Shown: in pieces, positions 7,292 through 15,319 of the stretch
How positions within the stretch are numbered: position 1 is the stretch's first letter
How the letters are laid out: each line of letters opens with the position of its first letter
The notes under the pieces: model-generated
What the model was told of the DNA's origin: nothing
Database searches by the model: none
Seen by the model: only the letters and a program-made list of their open reading frames with translations
Assembly (NCBI GenBank): GCA_017354515.1
Contig: JAFMQT010000006.1
Coordinates: forward strand, 1-24,744
DNA length: 24,744 bases
Direction: 5' to 3'
Source: Nocardia sp.
GTDB taxonomy: Bacteria > Actinomycetota > Actinomycetes > Mycobacteriales > Mycobacteriaceae
Made by a program: the position numbers and the translations under genes

Positions 7292-8893
7292 TCAGGCCGG
7301 CTCCTTTCGCTGATCATCGGTGTCGGCGAGCGCGGAATCCGCGAGTGGGTGAGACCTTCGCGACATCGCGGCGTCGACCACGGTGAAGATCGCGGCCAGC
7401 GCAATCAAGATCGCCGAGACGGTCAGGGCCAGATTCAGTCCGTGATGCAGTGAGATCTTGGCACCGTCGATCAACTGGTGGACCTTGGACAGGTACTTGA
7501 CGTAGGGGCCGATCGGGACTCCCTTGGGCAGGTGGCCCTGCTGGGCGGCCTCGATCGCGTTGGCCTGCAGTTCGGGGGGCAGGCCGGCGGCGTTCATCTT
7601 GGTCTTCAGTTCGGAATTGAGCAGTGAGTTGACCAGCGCGCCCAGGATGGCCACACCGGTGGCGGCGCCGACCTGACGCATGGTGTTGGTGACCGCGGCC
7701 GCCATCCCCGAATGGGCGGCCGGTACACCGGACAGGACCGCCGAGGTCAAGGGCACCACCGCGATACCGAATCCGAGCCCGGCGATGGCCATTACGGCCG
7801 ACAGCGGCCGGTCCTGCACCGAATCGGCGAGCGAGAGACGGGTCAGCGCGATACCGGCCGAGGCCAGCACGCAGCCGGTGATCATCGGCACGAACGCCCC
7901 GCGCCGCGAGACCCATACGCCCGCGCCCAGTGAGCCGACGATGATCGCCACCGCCATCGGCGTGAAGACCGTGGCGGTATCCCAGGCCGTATAGTCGTGC
8001 ACCACTTGCAGATACAGCGCCGTACAGAAGAAGATCGAGAACACGCCGAAGTAGACGCCGAACGCCACCACCAGGGCGCTGCGGACCGAGGGCAGGCGCA
8101 GATATCGGAAGTCGAGCACCGGCGCGCGGACCTTGAATTCCACAGCGGCGAATCCGATTCCGGCCACCGCGCCGAGCACGAATGCACCGATCACCAGAGG
8201 CTGAGCGTAGCCGCCGTGCTCACCAGCGGTGGCGCCGTAGATGATCGCGCCGAAGAATATGGCACCCAGCGCGATCCCGCCCCAATCGATGGGTTCGTCT
8301 CGCGGATCGGAACTCTCGGGGACCGATACCAGCGCGACCACCAGCGCCACCGCGCCGATCACCAAATTGAACCAGAAGATCGAACGCCAGCCGTAATGGT
8401 CGACCAGCACACCACCGAGCACCGGGCCCGCCGCCAGCGCCAATCCGGACGTGGCCGCCCAAACACCCACGGCCCGTGCGCGTTTGCGCGCATCGGGATA
8501 GATGTGCCGCAGCAGCGACAGGGTGCCCGGTTCGGACGCCGCCGCACCCAGACCCATGATCGCCCGGCCCAGGATCAACGCGGCCACGGTAGTGGTCGTG
8601 GCCGCGACCACCGACCCGGCGCAGAAGATCGCCAATCCGATGATCATGACCTTCTTGCGGCCCCATCGGTCCCCGAACGATCCGCCCGCCAGCATGAGCC
8701 CCGCGAAGACCAGCGTGTAGGCGTTGACCACCCACTGCAACAGCACCACATCGGTGCTCAGTTCATTGCGGATGTCACCGAGGGCGACACTGACCACCGT
8801 CGTGTCGAGGAAAGTCACGAACAGTACGGCGGTGAGCGCGGCCAGGGCGATCGACGGCCGCGCGGCCGCTCCGGGAGCGTGGGTCGAGGTCAC
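7292..8893 (-). CDS. MFS drug exporter, DHA2 (EmrB/QacA) type
   Basis: The 533-aa hydrophobic protein would export drugs or metabolites by proton antiport. Motif D1 (LDTTVVSVAL, residues 29-38), motif A (GDRWGRKK near 75) and motif C (GPVLGGVLVDH near 157) are all readable. The number of hydrophobic segments fits the 14-helix DHA2 subfamily. GTG 8893 has no Shine-Dalgarno. TAGCCT lies exactly 6 nt before it, the TANNNT-N6-start pattern of leaderless actinobacterial mRNAs. Two direct repeats at 8948-9019 lie upstream. No dedicated TetR is adjacent. Confidence 0.93.
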   Translation of the reverse strand: MTSTHAPGAAARPSIALAALTAVLFVTFLDTTVVSVALGDIRNELSTDVVLLQWVVNAYTLVFAGLMLAGGSFGDRWGRKKVMIIGLAIFCAGSVVAATTTTVAALILGRAIMGLGAAASEPGTLSLLRHIYPDARKRARAVGVWAATSGLALAAGPVLGGVLVDHYGWRSIFWFNLVIGAVALVVALVSVPESSDPRDEPIDWGGIALGAIFFGAIIYGATAGEHGGYAQPLVIGAFVLGAVAGIGFAAVEFKVRAPVLDFRYLRLPSVRSALVVAFGVYFGVFSIFFCTALYLQVVHDYTAWDTATVFTPMAVAIIVGSLGAGVWVSRRGAFVPMITGCVLASAGIALTRLSLADSVQDRPLSAVMAIAGLGFGIAVVPLTSAVLSGVPAAHSGMAAAVTNTMRQVGAATGVAILGALVNSLLNSELKTKMNAAGLPPELQANAIEAAQQGHLPKGVPIGPYVKYLSKVHQLIDGAKISLHHGLNLALTVSAILIALAAIFTVVDAAMSRRSHPLADSALADTDDQRKEPA

Positions 8894-8905
8894 CGGCTCA
8901 GGCTA
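8894..8905 (-). promoter_or_regulatory. Leaderless -10 element for the MFS gene
   Basis: Reading leftwards, TAGCCT (8905-8900) is followed by six bases and then the GTG at 8893. This matches the TANNNT spacing of leaderless transcription, and no ribosome binding site is present. The -35 region is weak. Confidence 0.45.
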
Positions 8906-8947
8906 TCGGGGCCGAGACCGCCGCGCCCGTTGTTATCGCCATCGTGA

Positions 8948-9019
8948 GCACCGGATTCGTGGTGCGCGGGATTCGCAGCTCGTTCCCAGCCCGCACTGCA
9001 CCGGATTCCAGGTGCGCGG
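8948..9019 (+). repeat. Two direct copies of a 22-bp dyad element
   Basis: Copies at 8948-8969 and 8998-9019 share GCACCGGATTC, two variable bases (GT or CA), then GGTGCGCGG, with 50 bp between starts. Each copy contains an inverted repeat GCACC-N8-GGTGC. They lie between the divergent MFS and YdcF genes and look like twin operator sites. Confidence 0.6.
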
Positions 9020-9059
9020 ACCAGAGTCGATGTCACCGATACCGGTGAGGAGGTTTGCG

Positions 9060-10133
9060 ATGAGTTCAGTATCGGCTCCCGCGCCTGCGGACCCGCTCGG
9101 CCGGACCGCCCCGGTATCCGGGCCGCGCCGATCCGCCGAGCCGCGCAGATCCTCAGAGTCACGCCGATTCGGCCACAGGGCCACCGGATTCACGGCCGTC
9201 GGGGTCGCGGCGACCGGGTTGCCCTGGTTGCTGCCGCAGTTGCGTGCCGTCGACCGGCTGGTGTTCGAAGTTCTCGGATTCGGCCTGTTCTTCGTGTTCA
9301 CGCAGCTGGCGCTGCTCACCGCGGGAGTGGCGCTGCTGGCGAACGGGTTCGTAGTCGTTCGCCGGGAGGGCATCGGGGTCGCCACCGTCGTCGCCCCGGC
9401 GGTGGGACTGGGATTGCTGGTGCTGTCGATGGCGATCCGCGATGTCGCCCGTCCGGCGGACGATGCGCCGGCCGCGCTATCGGCCTGTGCGGGCGTGATC
9501 GTCATCCTGGGCGGATTCCTGATGCTGCAGTTGCTGACCTTCCTCGGCTACACGCTGGCCTGCGCGCGCCGGCCGCGGCGGGCGGACAACGCCGCCATCG
9601 TCGTCCTCGGTTGCGGTCTGGACGGTGCCCGTGTCACCCCGCTGCTCGCTGCCCGCCTCGATCGCGCGATCGGTGCCTACCGACGCGATATCGCCGCCGG
9701 CGCCGACCCGTTGATCGTGACCTCCGGCGGGCAAGGCCCTGACGAGGCCGTCCCCGAGGCCGATGCGATGGCCGATTATCTTGTCGCCGCCGGGATTCCG
9801 GCGGAGTGCATCGTCCGCGAACGCGCCTCCCGCACCACCGAGGAGAACCTGCGCTATTCGGAAATCGCCCTGCGGGAGCACGGGCTGAATCCCGCAGACG
9901 CGCCGATCACCGTAGTAACCAGCGATTTCCACGTTCCGCGGGCCGCCCTGCTGTGCCGCCGCGTGCGGCTGGGCACCCGCGTGATCGGTGGTCGCACGGC
10001 GTCCTATTTCCTGCTCACCGCCTACCTGCGTGAGTTCGTCGCCTTCCTGAACCTGCACCGGCGGCCGAACCTCGTCATCGGTTCGATGCTGATCTCCTCC
10101 GCTCTGGTCGGATATCTGTCGATCACGCCGTAG
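9060..10133 (+). CDS. YdcF family membrane protein (DUF218 domain)
   Basis: The 357-aa protein has a charged N-terminal tail of about 40 residues. Hydrophobic membrane segments follow (about residues 45-165), then a cytosolic or exposed DUF218 domain. Domain motifs visible are IVVLGCGLDG near residue 181, the LAARLDRAI helix, SGGQGPDEAVPEA with following AMADYL, the ERASRTTEEN motif near 260, and VTSDFHVPRA near 290. This is the YdcF/SanA/ElyC family, implicated in envelope polysaccharide or lipid-carrier homeostasis in other bacteria; the exact reaction is not established. GAGGAGG ends 6 nt... before the start region at 9053, which selects ATG 9060 over the longer upstream frame. Confidence 0.9.
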   Translation: MSSVSAPAPADPLGRTAPVSGPRRSAEPRRSSESRRFGHRATGFTAVGVAATGLPWLLPQLRAVDRLVFEVLGFGLFFVFTQLALLTAGVALLANGFVVVRREGIGVATVVAPAVGLGLLVLSMAIRDVARPADDAPAALSACAGVIVILGGFLMLQLLTFLGYTLACARRPRRADNAAIVVLGCGLDGARVTPLLAARLDRAIGAYRRDIAAGADPLIVTSGGQGPDEAVPEADAMADYLVAAGIPAECIVRERASRTTEENLRYSEIALREHGLNPADAPITVVTSDFHVPRAALLCRRVRLGTRVIGGRTASYFLLTAYLREFVAFLNLHRRPNLVIGSMLISSALVGYLSITP

Positions 10134-10276
10134 CACATCGGCGAGGGTGCCGTAAGACACAAGCCGGGCGCCTGGCCCGATCGTGACCGCGGGTTCCCAC
10201 ATCGCGTGATCCGCCGTAGCCTGCCCGGTAGCCCGGCCTCATCGAGCACCCCGGCGGCCGGAGAGAGGTACCGCTG
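10134..10276. other. Short non-coding gap with a weak hairpin
   Basis: No gene is seen in these 143 bases. CGGGC-GCCTG-GCCCG at 10165-10179 could form a 5-bp stem and might end YdcF transcription; it has no T-tract. GAGAGAGG at 10261-10268 is the ribosome binding site of the 28-aa ORF. Confidence 0.3.
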
Positions 10277-10363
10277 ATGTCCTACCGTTCACCCTCGCCG
10301 CACCGCGCGCGGACCGGATTCCCCGCGCCCGCCACCACGCGTCGACGTGAGGTACGGCGATGA
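10277..10363 (+). CDS. 28-aa arginine-rich ORF overlapping the DUF2637 gene
   Basis: ATG 10277 follows GAGAGAGG with an 8-nt gap and reads 28 codons to TGA 10361-10363. The stop overlaps the next ATG (10360) as ATGA. The product begins MSYRSPSPHR and ends in an Arg-rich tail, with eight Arg in total and no hydrophobic segment. It may be a coupling leader or a tiny basic protein. The good ribosome binding site and overlap favour translation; function is unknown. Confidence 0.45.
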   Translation: MSYRSPSPHRARTGFPAPATTRRREVRR

Positions 10364-11481
10364 CCGAACTGCAGGACCGGCCCGCCACCTCCGCCGATCA
10401 CGCCGATGCGGCCGCACGCGCGCATCGCGAGCGACTCGAGTCGGCATCCAGTATGACCGAGATGGTCCGCTACGCCTGTGCCCAGCTGGGTAAACCCACC
10501 ACCGCGCAGGTCCGGGAATGGTTGGCCGCACACGGACAGACCGTCGGCAAGTCGACGCTGTACAAGACGGTGAGGGCCTACCGCGACGAGCGCGGACTGG
10601 CCGATACCGCGGATCTTCCCAGGCTCACCGCCGAGGCATTCACCGAACTGACACCCGAGCCCGCCCCGCGGTCTGCGCCGCGTTCGACGGCGCGGTCGAA
10701 ATCCCCTGTCTCGCAAGCGGCGAGGCCCACCGCGCCGCAGCGGCGGATCCGCCTCGAACCACCGGAAGCTGTGCAGGTTCCGGTGTCGAGCCCGCTGCGG
10801 ATCCCGGCCCCCGAACCCGACACCACCGATCACGGGCCCGACGTCGAACCGGTACGCACCTCGACTGCGGCCGACACGAACGGCCCGGCACCGGCCCGCA
10901 TCGATGACCGGGCACCGGCCCACACCAACGGCCCGGCACCGGCCCACACCAATGACCCTGCGCCGGCTCGCGTCGATACCTCGACTCGGCGACCCCCATC
11001 CCCCGCGCCGGATCCCGAGTCCGCATCGCGTGCCACCGAGCACAAGCCCCTGAGCCCGTGGCCGGTCCTGGTGCTGGCGCTGCCCGCGTTCGTGGCGATC
11101 TGGTCCGGCTGGGTACGGCTCGGGGAGATGACCGGATTCGGTGTGGTCCACCCGCTGCCCGGCATCGCCGACGGATTCCGCCTCGACACCGCGATCACCC
11201 TGCCGATCGGTGTCGAAACCTACGCCTCCTACGCCCTCTACGTGTGGCTGTCCGGCCGCGTCCGCACCGAGCACACCCGCCGCTTCGCCATGTGGTCGGC
11301 CTTCGGCAGCCTGGCCCTGGGCGCCGGCGGCCAGATCGCGTACCACCTGATGGAATCCGAGCACATCACCATGGCCCCGTGGTGGATCACCACCGGCGTC
11401 GCCTGCCTGCCCGTGGTGGTTCTGGGCATGGGCGCGGCGTTGGCGCACATGATCGTTCGCGACCACCACGGTGAGCGATAG
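10360..11481 (+). CDS. DUF2637 domain membrane protein with N-terminal HTH-like domain
   Basis: The 373-aa product has three parts. Residues 30-75 (EMVRYACAQLGKPTTAQVRE and onward to the STLYKTVRAYRDERG segment) look like a small winged or helix-turn-helix domain. Residues 85-225 are a Pro/Ala-rich linker containing four 8-residue repeats. Residues 228-373 hold about four membrane helices with features of DUF2637, including GGQIAYHL and the final LPVVVLGMGAALAHMI segment. DUF2637 proteins occur in actinobacteria, often on integrative elements and near plasmid spread (Spd) genes, but no other mobile gene is seen here. GAGG lies 7 nt before the ATG. It may link DNA or a protein partner to the membrane (inference). 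Confidence 0.82.
   Translation: MTELQDRPATSADHADAAARAHRERLESASSMTEMVRYACAQLGKPTTAQVREWLAAHGQTVGKSTLYKTVRAYRDERGLADTADLPRLTAEAFTELTPEPAPRSAPRSTARSKSPVSQAARPTAPQRRIRLEPPEAVQVPVSSPLRIPAPEPDTTDHGPDVEPVRTSTAADTNGPAPARIDDRAPAHTNGPAPAHTNDPAPARVDTSTRRPPSPAPDPESASRATEHKPLSPWPVLVLALPAFVAIWSGWVRLGEMTGFGVVHPLPGIADGFRLDTAITLPIGVETYASYALYVWLSGRVRTEHTRRFAMWSAFGSLALGAGGQIAYHLMESEHITMAPWWITTGVACLPVVVLGMGAALAHMIVRDHHGER
10876..10971 (+). repeat. Four in-frame 24-bp repeats in the DUF2637 linker
   Basis: The repeats encode TNGPAPAR, IDDRAPAH, TNGPAPAH and TNDPAPAR. They are degenerate at both DNA and protein level, forming an extended low-complexity tether between the N-terminal domain and the membrane helices. 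Copy number could vary between strains. Confidence 0.7.
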
Positions 11482-11487
11482 CCGTCC

Positions 11488-11520
11488 CGGCTGACGCCCC
11501 GACATCTCGGGTTCGAGCCG
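11488..11520. terminator. Possible bidirectional terminator
   Basis: Between the convergent DUF2637 and decarboxylase genes, CGGCT/AGCCG (outer) and CCCGA-CATC-TCGGG (inner, 11498-11511) can pair as a nested hairpin. There is no T-tract, which is common in high-GC actinobacteria. Confidence 0.4.
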
Positions 11521-11524
11521 ACCG

Positions 11525-14263
11525 CTACTCGGGTTCACCCAGCCGCGCAATCGCCTTCTCGGTGTACACGCGGTATCCGAAATGGGGCTTGTAACCGTGG
11601 ATTTCGGGTGTGTCGAGGTTATGGATGAAATCCAGGACCGGGCGGGTGAAGACCTGGCCGGGGACCAGTACCGGGAATCCGGGTGGATACGGGGTGACGA
11701 AGGTCGCCGAGACCACCTCGCCGCCATTGTCGAGGCGCTCGTAAACCTGTTCGCCGGTGAGGTATTCGCAGTTGGTGTCGTCGTAGGACAGGTAGAACGC
11801 CCGGCGCACATCGCCTTCCGGGGTGCGCTCGGCCGCGCTCTGGTCGGTGAACGCGGGATGGAAACCGCCGAAGTCGGGCAGGATCAGCGAACGTTCGGTG
11901 AGCCGGTACACCGCCTTCTCGAAGTGCTCGCGCTCGCCGAGACTCATTTCCGACACCGTCTGATCGAGCTCGGTGGCGATCCGCACCAGCACCTCCACCA
12001 GGAAGGCCACCGAACTGCGGGTGGTGCCGATATTGGTCATGAACAGCACACTGTTGCGCGAGGTCTTGTTGATCTGGATGCCGTAGCGATCCATCAACTG
12101 TTCGCGCTTGAAGGTGTCTCCGTCGTAGCCGGTGCGGCCGATCGACAGGGTGATGCGGGAGGGGTCGAGCACGAATTCGTCCTGCTCCCAGGCCGCCATC
12201 ATATTCCGCAGGCCGGTACGCAACGGCTGCGCGATCGCCGAGGGGCGATACCGTTCCGGAATCAGATCCGAGGTCTTCAGGCAGCTCATATATTTGCTCA
12301 GCAGTGGGTGATTGTCGATCGCGTCGCGCAACTGCATCGCGTTCTCGATCTGACGCTGCACCAATTCCACACCTTCGAGCGCGACCTGCCGGCGACCGAG
12401 GTCCAGTGACGCGAGGATCTGGTAATTCGGGGATGTGGACGTATGCGCCATATAGGCCTCGTGGAACGATTCGGCCGACTTCTGCTCGAAATCCTGGTCG
12501 TGGACGTGGATCATCGAACCTTGCCGCAGCGAGGTCAGCGTCTTGTGCGTGGATTGCGCGGCGTAGACGCGGACCCGGGCCCGGGCCGGATCGGGCAGCA
12601 GCCGCCGGTTCAGCAGATCCTCATCCGAGGGCGATTCCTCGGTGTGGGCGGCCAGATACTCCTCGTATCGCTGCCGGTATTCGGCGGACTGCAGCCGCTC
12701 GCGCAATGCGCGCGCGGAATTCATCGCGGTACGGGTGCGATAGACCGGATGGAATCCGGCGAACGCGAACCATGCCTCGTCCCAGAGGAATACCAGGTCG
12801 GGTTTGATGGCGAGGCATTCCTCCATGACCCGCTGCACGTCGTACACGATGCCGTCGAATGTGCAGTTGGTCAGCGACATCATCTTGACGCGGTCGAGCT
12901 TTCCGGCGCGCCGCAGCGCGAGCAGTTTGGATTTGATCTCCCGCAACGGCACCGCACCGTACATGGAGTGTTCGCTGAGCGGATATGCCTCGAGGTAGAT
13001 GACGTGGGCACCGGCCAGCATCATCCCGTAGTGGTGGGATTGATGGCAGTTGCGATCCAGCAGCACGATATCGCCGGGCGCGACCAGAGCCTGGGTGACG
13101 ATCTTATTGGCGGTGGAGGTGCCGTTGGTGACGAAATACGTGTGCCGCGAGCCGTAGGTCTGCGCGGCCAGCCGCTGTGCCTCGCGCAGAGGCCCGGTCG
13201 GTTCCAGCAGCGAATCCAGGCCGCCGCAGGTCGCCGATGTCTCGGCCATGAACACGTCGAGGCCGTAGAAGCCGACCATATCCTTGATCCAGTGCGAATT
13301 GACGATCGATTTGCCCTGCGAGATCGGCAGGGCGTGGAAGACGCCGGTGGGCTGGTGGCTGTAGTGCCGCAGGGCGCTGAAGAACGGGGTCGCGTACCGT
13401 GCGGCGACTCCCTGCAGAATCGACAGGTGCAATTCCAGCATTCCCTCACGAGCGTGGAAGACGCGCCGGAAAGCCTGTCCCATCCGGCCGGCGATCCCCT
13501 CCACCTCCACATCGGTCATGAAGTACAGGTCCAGTTCGGGCCGCAATTCGCGGATCGAGCGAGCCAGAATCTCGGCGCGCTCCTCCGGTGTCTGATGCTC
13601 GCCCATCTCGTCGGAGGCCTCGTCGTCGACGAATTCCGATAGCGCGGACAAATCACGCACCGAGCGGTGCGAGAAGCGCCGCCGCACGATGACCGCCTGC
13701 AAATTCACATTCAACCGGGCGGCGATCAGCGCCTCGTCACCACTGCCGACGACCACCAATTCGTAGACGAATTCGTCGTCGGGCCGCCGCCATTTGCGGA
13801 CCTCGGTGCGCAGGGCACGCTCCTGGTCCTCACTCATCTTCTCCACGACCAGCACTTCGAAATACGGCCGGTCGCGCTGTGCGGCCGGCAGCGTTTCCAA
13901 CTGGCGCGGATCGGCCGGGAACATGTCCAGATCGTCGGCACCGGCGTTGTCGACATCGCCGCTACGGTAGGACTCGGTGGTCAGGGCGCGATTGATCCGG
14001 GCGACGGCCTGCGCGAACTTGTCATATCGACCGGCGTTGAAAAGCCTTTGCACACGGGCGAATTGCGGCGATCCGGGAAATGCCCAATACGGTTCCAGGG
14101 TGCTGAGTTCGGCCAGCAGATCCCGGCAGAAATCGGCCCATTTCTCCTTCGCGTCACCGGTGGTGGTCGGGCGGGTCAGCCGGTCGGAGGCCTCCTCCAA
14201 TCGACACCAGGAATCACCGCGGACCTGCCACAGACTGTTGTATGCGCGCAAATGTTCGGTCAT
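11525..14263 (-). CDS. Orn/Lys/Arg decarboxylase, PLP-dependent (Rv2531c-like)
   Basis: The 912-aa fold-type I PLP enzyme would decarboxylate a basic amino acid to a polyamine or agmatine-type product. An N-terminal region of roughly 280 residues resembles the response-regulator-like N-domain of bacterial decarboxylases. The catalytic domain shows TYFVTNGTSTANKIV near residue 375-390, FLWDEAWFAF with the PLP-contacting Asp near 495, and AAQSTHKTLTSLRQG with Schiff-base lysine K574. The size is larger than E. coli LdcC/SpeC (about 710-730 aa) but close to the mycobacterial Rv2531c protein from general knowledge. GGGGAG precedes ATG 14263. Substrate (Arg, Lys or Orn) cannot be decided from sequence. 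It is divergent from the PucR gene at 14528. Confidence 0.92.
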   Translation of the reverse strand: MTEHLRAYNSLWQVRGDSWCRLEEASDRLTRPTTTGDAKEKWADFCRDLLAELSTLEPYWAFPGSPQFARVQRLFNAGRYDKFAQAVARINRALTTESYRSGDVDNAGADDLDMFPADPRQLETLPAAQRDRPYFEVLVVEKMSEDQERALRTEVRKWRRPDDEFVYELVVVGSGDEALIAARLNVNLQAVIVRRRFSHRSVRDLSALSEFVDDEASDEMGEHQTPEERAEILARSIRELRPELDLYFMTDVEVEGIAGRMGQAFRRVFHAREGMLELHLSILQGVAARYATPFFSALRHYSHQPTGVFHALPISQGKSIVNSHWIKDMVGFYGLDVFMAETSATCGGLDSLLEPTGPLREAQRLAAQTYGSRHTYFVTNGTSTANKIVTQALVAPGDIVLLDRNCHQSHHYGMMLAGAHVIYLEAYPLSEHSMYGAVPLREIKSKLLALRRAGKLDRVKMMSLTNCTFDGIVYDVQRVMEECLAIKPDLVFLWDEAWFAFAGFHPVYRTRTAMNSARALRERLQSAEYRQRYEEYLAAHTEESPSDEDLLNRRLLPDPARARVRVYAAQSTHKTLTSLRQGSMIHVHDQDFEQKSAESFHEAYMAHTSTSPNYQILASLDLGRRQVALEGVELVQRQIENAMQLRDAIDNHPLLSKYMSCLKTSDLIPERYRPSAIAQPLRTGLRNMMAAWEQDEFVLDPSRITLSIGRTGYDGDTFKREQLMDRYGIQINKTSRNSVLFMTNIGTTRSSVAFLVEVLVRIATELDQTVSEMSLGEREHFEKAVYRLTERSLILPDFGGFHPAFTDQSAAERTPEGDVRRAFYLSYDDTNCEYLTGEQVYERLDNGGEVVSATFVTPYPPGFPVLVPGQVFTRPVLDFIHNLDTPEIHGYKPHFGYRVYTEKAIARLGEPE

Positions 14264-14527
14264 CGCGGACCACTCCCCTACGGGTCGACACCACCGGCGC
14301 GGTCAATCCTGGCAAAACCGAGCGCCCCGTCGGTGACCGCGATCTGAACAGAATACGTCCGTCAGGTGACGTAGGTCACAGTTGATCACCAAAGCTTATG
14401 AACGACTCCTCGTGCGAACGAACATCAGCATGTATCAACTATTGATAATCTGTTGCAGCGTGTTTAACGTGGCCCGGGTCCGACGCGAGGAACGCAGAGG
14501 CAAGAGGAACGCAGAGGCGAGGGGACC
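14264..14527. promoter_or_regulatory. Divergent region with PucR operator and rightward promoter
   Basis: This gap contains no gene. A 15-bp palindrome TATCAA-CTA-TTGATA lies at 14433-14447. Its right arm is a -35 box (TTGATA, 14442-14447), followed by a 17-nt spacer and TAACGT at 14465-14470. The same ATCAA-N3-TTGAT core overlaps the -35 of the second PucR gene at 21532-21548, so these are likely autoregulatory sites. The short 5' leader that follows is dominated by a 17-bp tandem repeat. Confidence 0.65.
14487..14520 (+). repeat. 17-bp tandem duplication in the PucR 5' leader
   Basis: GAGGAACGCAGAGGCAA (14487-14503) is followed directly by GAGGAACGCAGAGGCGA (14504-14520), one mismatch. The repeats are purine-rich with several Shine-Dalgarno-like GAGG runs and end 7 bases before the ATG at 14528, ahead of the real GAGGGG site. 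Confidence 0.85.
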
Positions 14528-15310
14528 ATGTTGCGAGCCAACCCATTCCACAGTGCCGTCGAGGCGGTGAGCGCCGCCCTGATCGGCGGGCAGAATCCGG
14601 CCGCGCTGGCGCGCGCTGCCGGGATCACCACCGCCGAGCGGTACCTGGTCCTGGCGCTGTCGATCGCACCGGAACCGGTCACCGTCACACCGGCATCGGA
14701 GGGATACCGCACCACGAGAATGCGGCGCACCTTCGAAGAGGCCTGCGGCCCAGGAACTTTGGCACTGTTCGGAGCGCGCGGGGGCACGGTGCTGATCCCC
14801 GCGGACGAGCGAGCGGACACGGCGCCACCCGAACTGATGAGCCGGCTGCAGTGCGCCGCCAGGAGTCCGTTGTCGGTCGTGGCGGTGCCCGGCGAGATCG
14901 ATCGCATCCCGCAGACCACTCACCTGGCCCACGAACTGCTGGATCTGGTGCTGCGCCTGCGATACCCGCCCACGCTGTACCGATTCGAGGATCTGACCCT
15001 GGAATACCAGTTGACCCGGCCGGGTCCGGCCACCGAGCATCTCGCCGGAATTCTCGAACCGATCGTGCGGTATCCGGATCTACTGCACACACTGCGCAAA
15101 CATATCGAGAACAATTTCCACCGGCAGCGGACCGCGCGAGCATTGAATATTCACAGCAATACCGTGGACTACCGATTGCGGCGAATACGAGAACTCACCG
15201 GATTCGATCCGTGCCGGCTCACCGATCTGTGGCATCTGCAATCGGCGCTGGTACCGACGCCGGCCGCCGGGCACACCTACGATTGCCGAGACCGTAGTCC
15301 GCAGAAATAG
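14528..15310 (+). CDS. PucR family transcriptional regulator (short form)
   Basis: The 260-aa protein carries a C-terminal PucR-type helix-turn-helix: LLHTLRKHIENNFHRQRTAR, then NIHSNTVDYRLRRIRELTGF near residues 185-230. This closely matches the C-terminus of the second PucR protein at 20234-21343, including the shared EYQLTRPGP segment, so the two are paralogues. The N-terminal half is shorter than in the paralogue (370 aa here versus 260 aa) and lacks its first ~100 residues. PucR-type regulators usually sense metabolites and activate nearby genes. It sits 9 nt before tatC and probably forms a PucR-TatC-nitronate monooxygenase transcript. An operator-like palindrome overlaps its -35. Confidence 0.88.
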   Translation: MLRANPFHSAVEAVSAALIGGQNPAALARAAGITTAERYLVLALSIAPEPVTVTPASEGYRTTRMRRTFEEACGPGTLALFGARGGTVLIPADERADTAPPELMSRLQCAARSPLSVVAVPGEIDRIPQTTHLAHELLDLVLRLRYPPTLYRFEDLTLEYQLTRPGPATEHLAGILEPIVRYPDLLHTLRKHIENNFHRQRTARALNIHSNTVDYRLRRIRELTGFDPCRLTDLWHLQSALVPTPAAGHTYDCRDRSPQK

Positions 15311-15319
15311 GATGTGTCG

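Noticed and set aside
7997..8947. 316-aa plus-strand frame over the MFS gene
   Set aside because: Its composition is His/Arg/Asp-rich shadow; the minus strand encodes a complete transporter.
10876..10971. Short repeats as a CRISPR array
   Set aside because: The repeats are contiguous, degenerate, in frame and encode a Pro/Ala linker; there are no spacers.
12443..13642. 399-aa plus-strand frame inside the decarboxylase
   Set aside because: The minus-strand decarboxylase has full PLP motifs; this frame has no recognisable domain.
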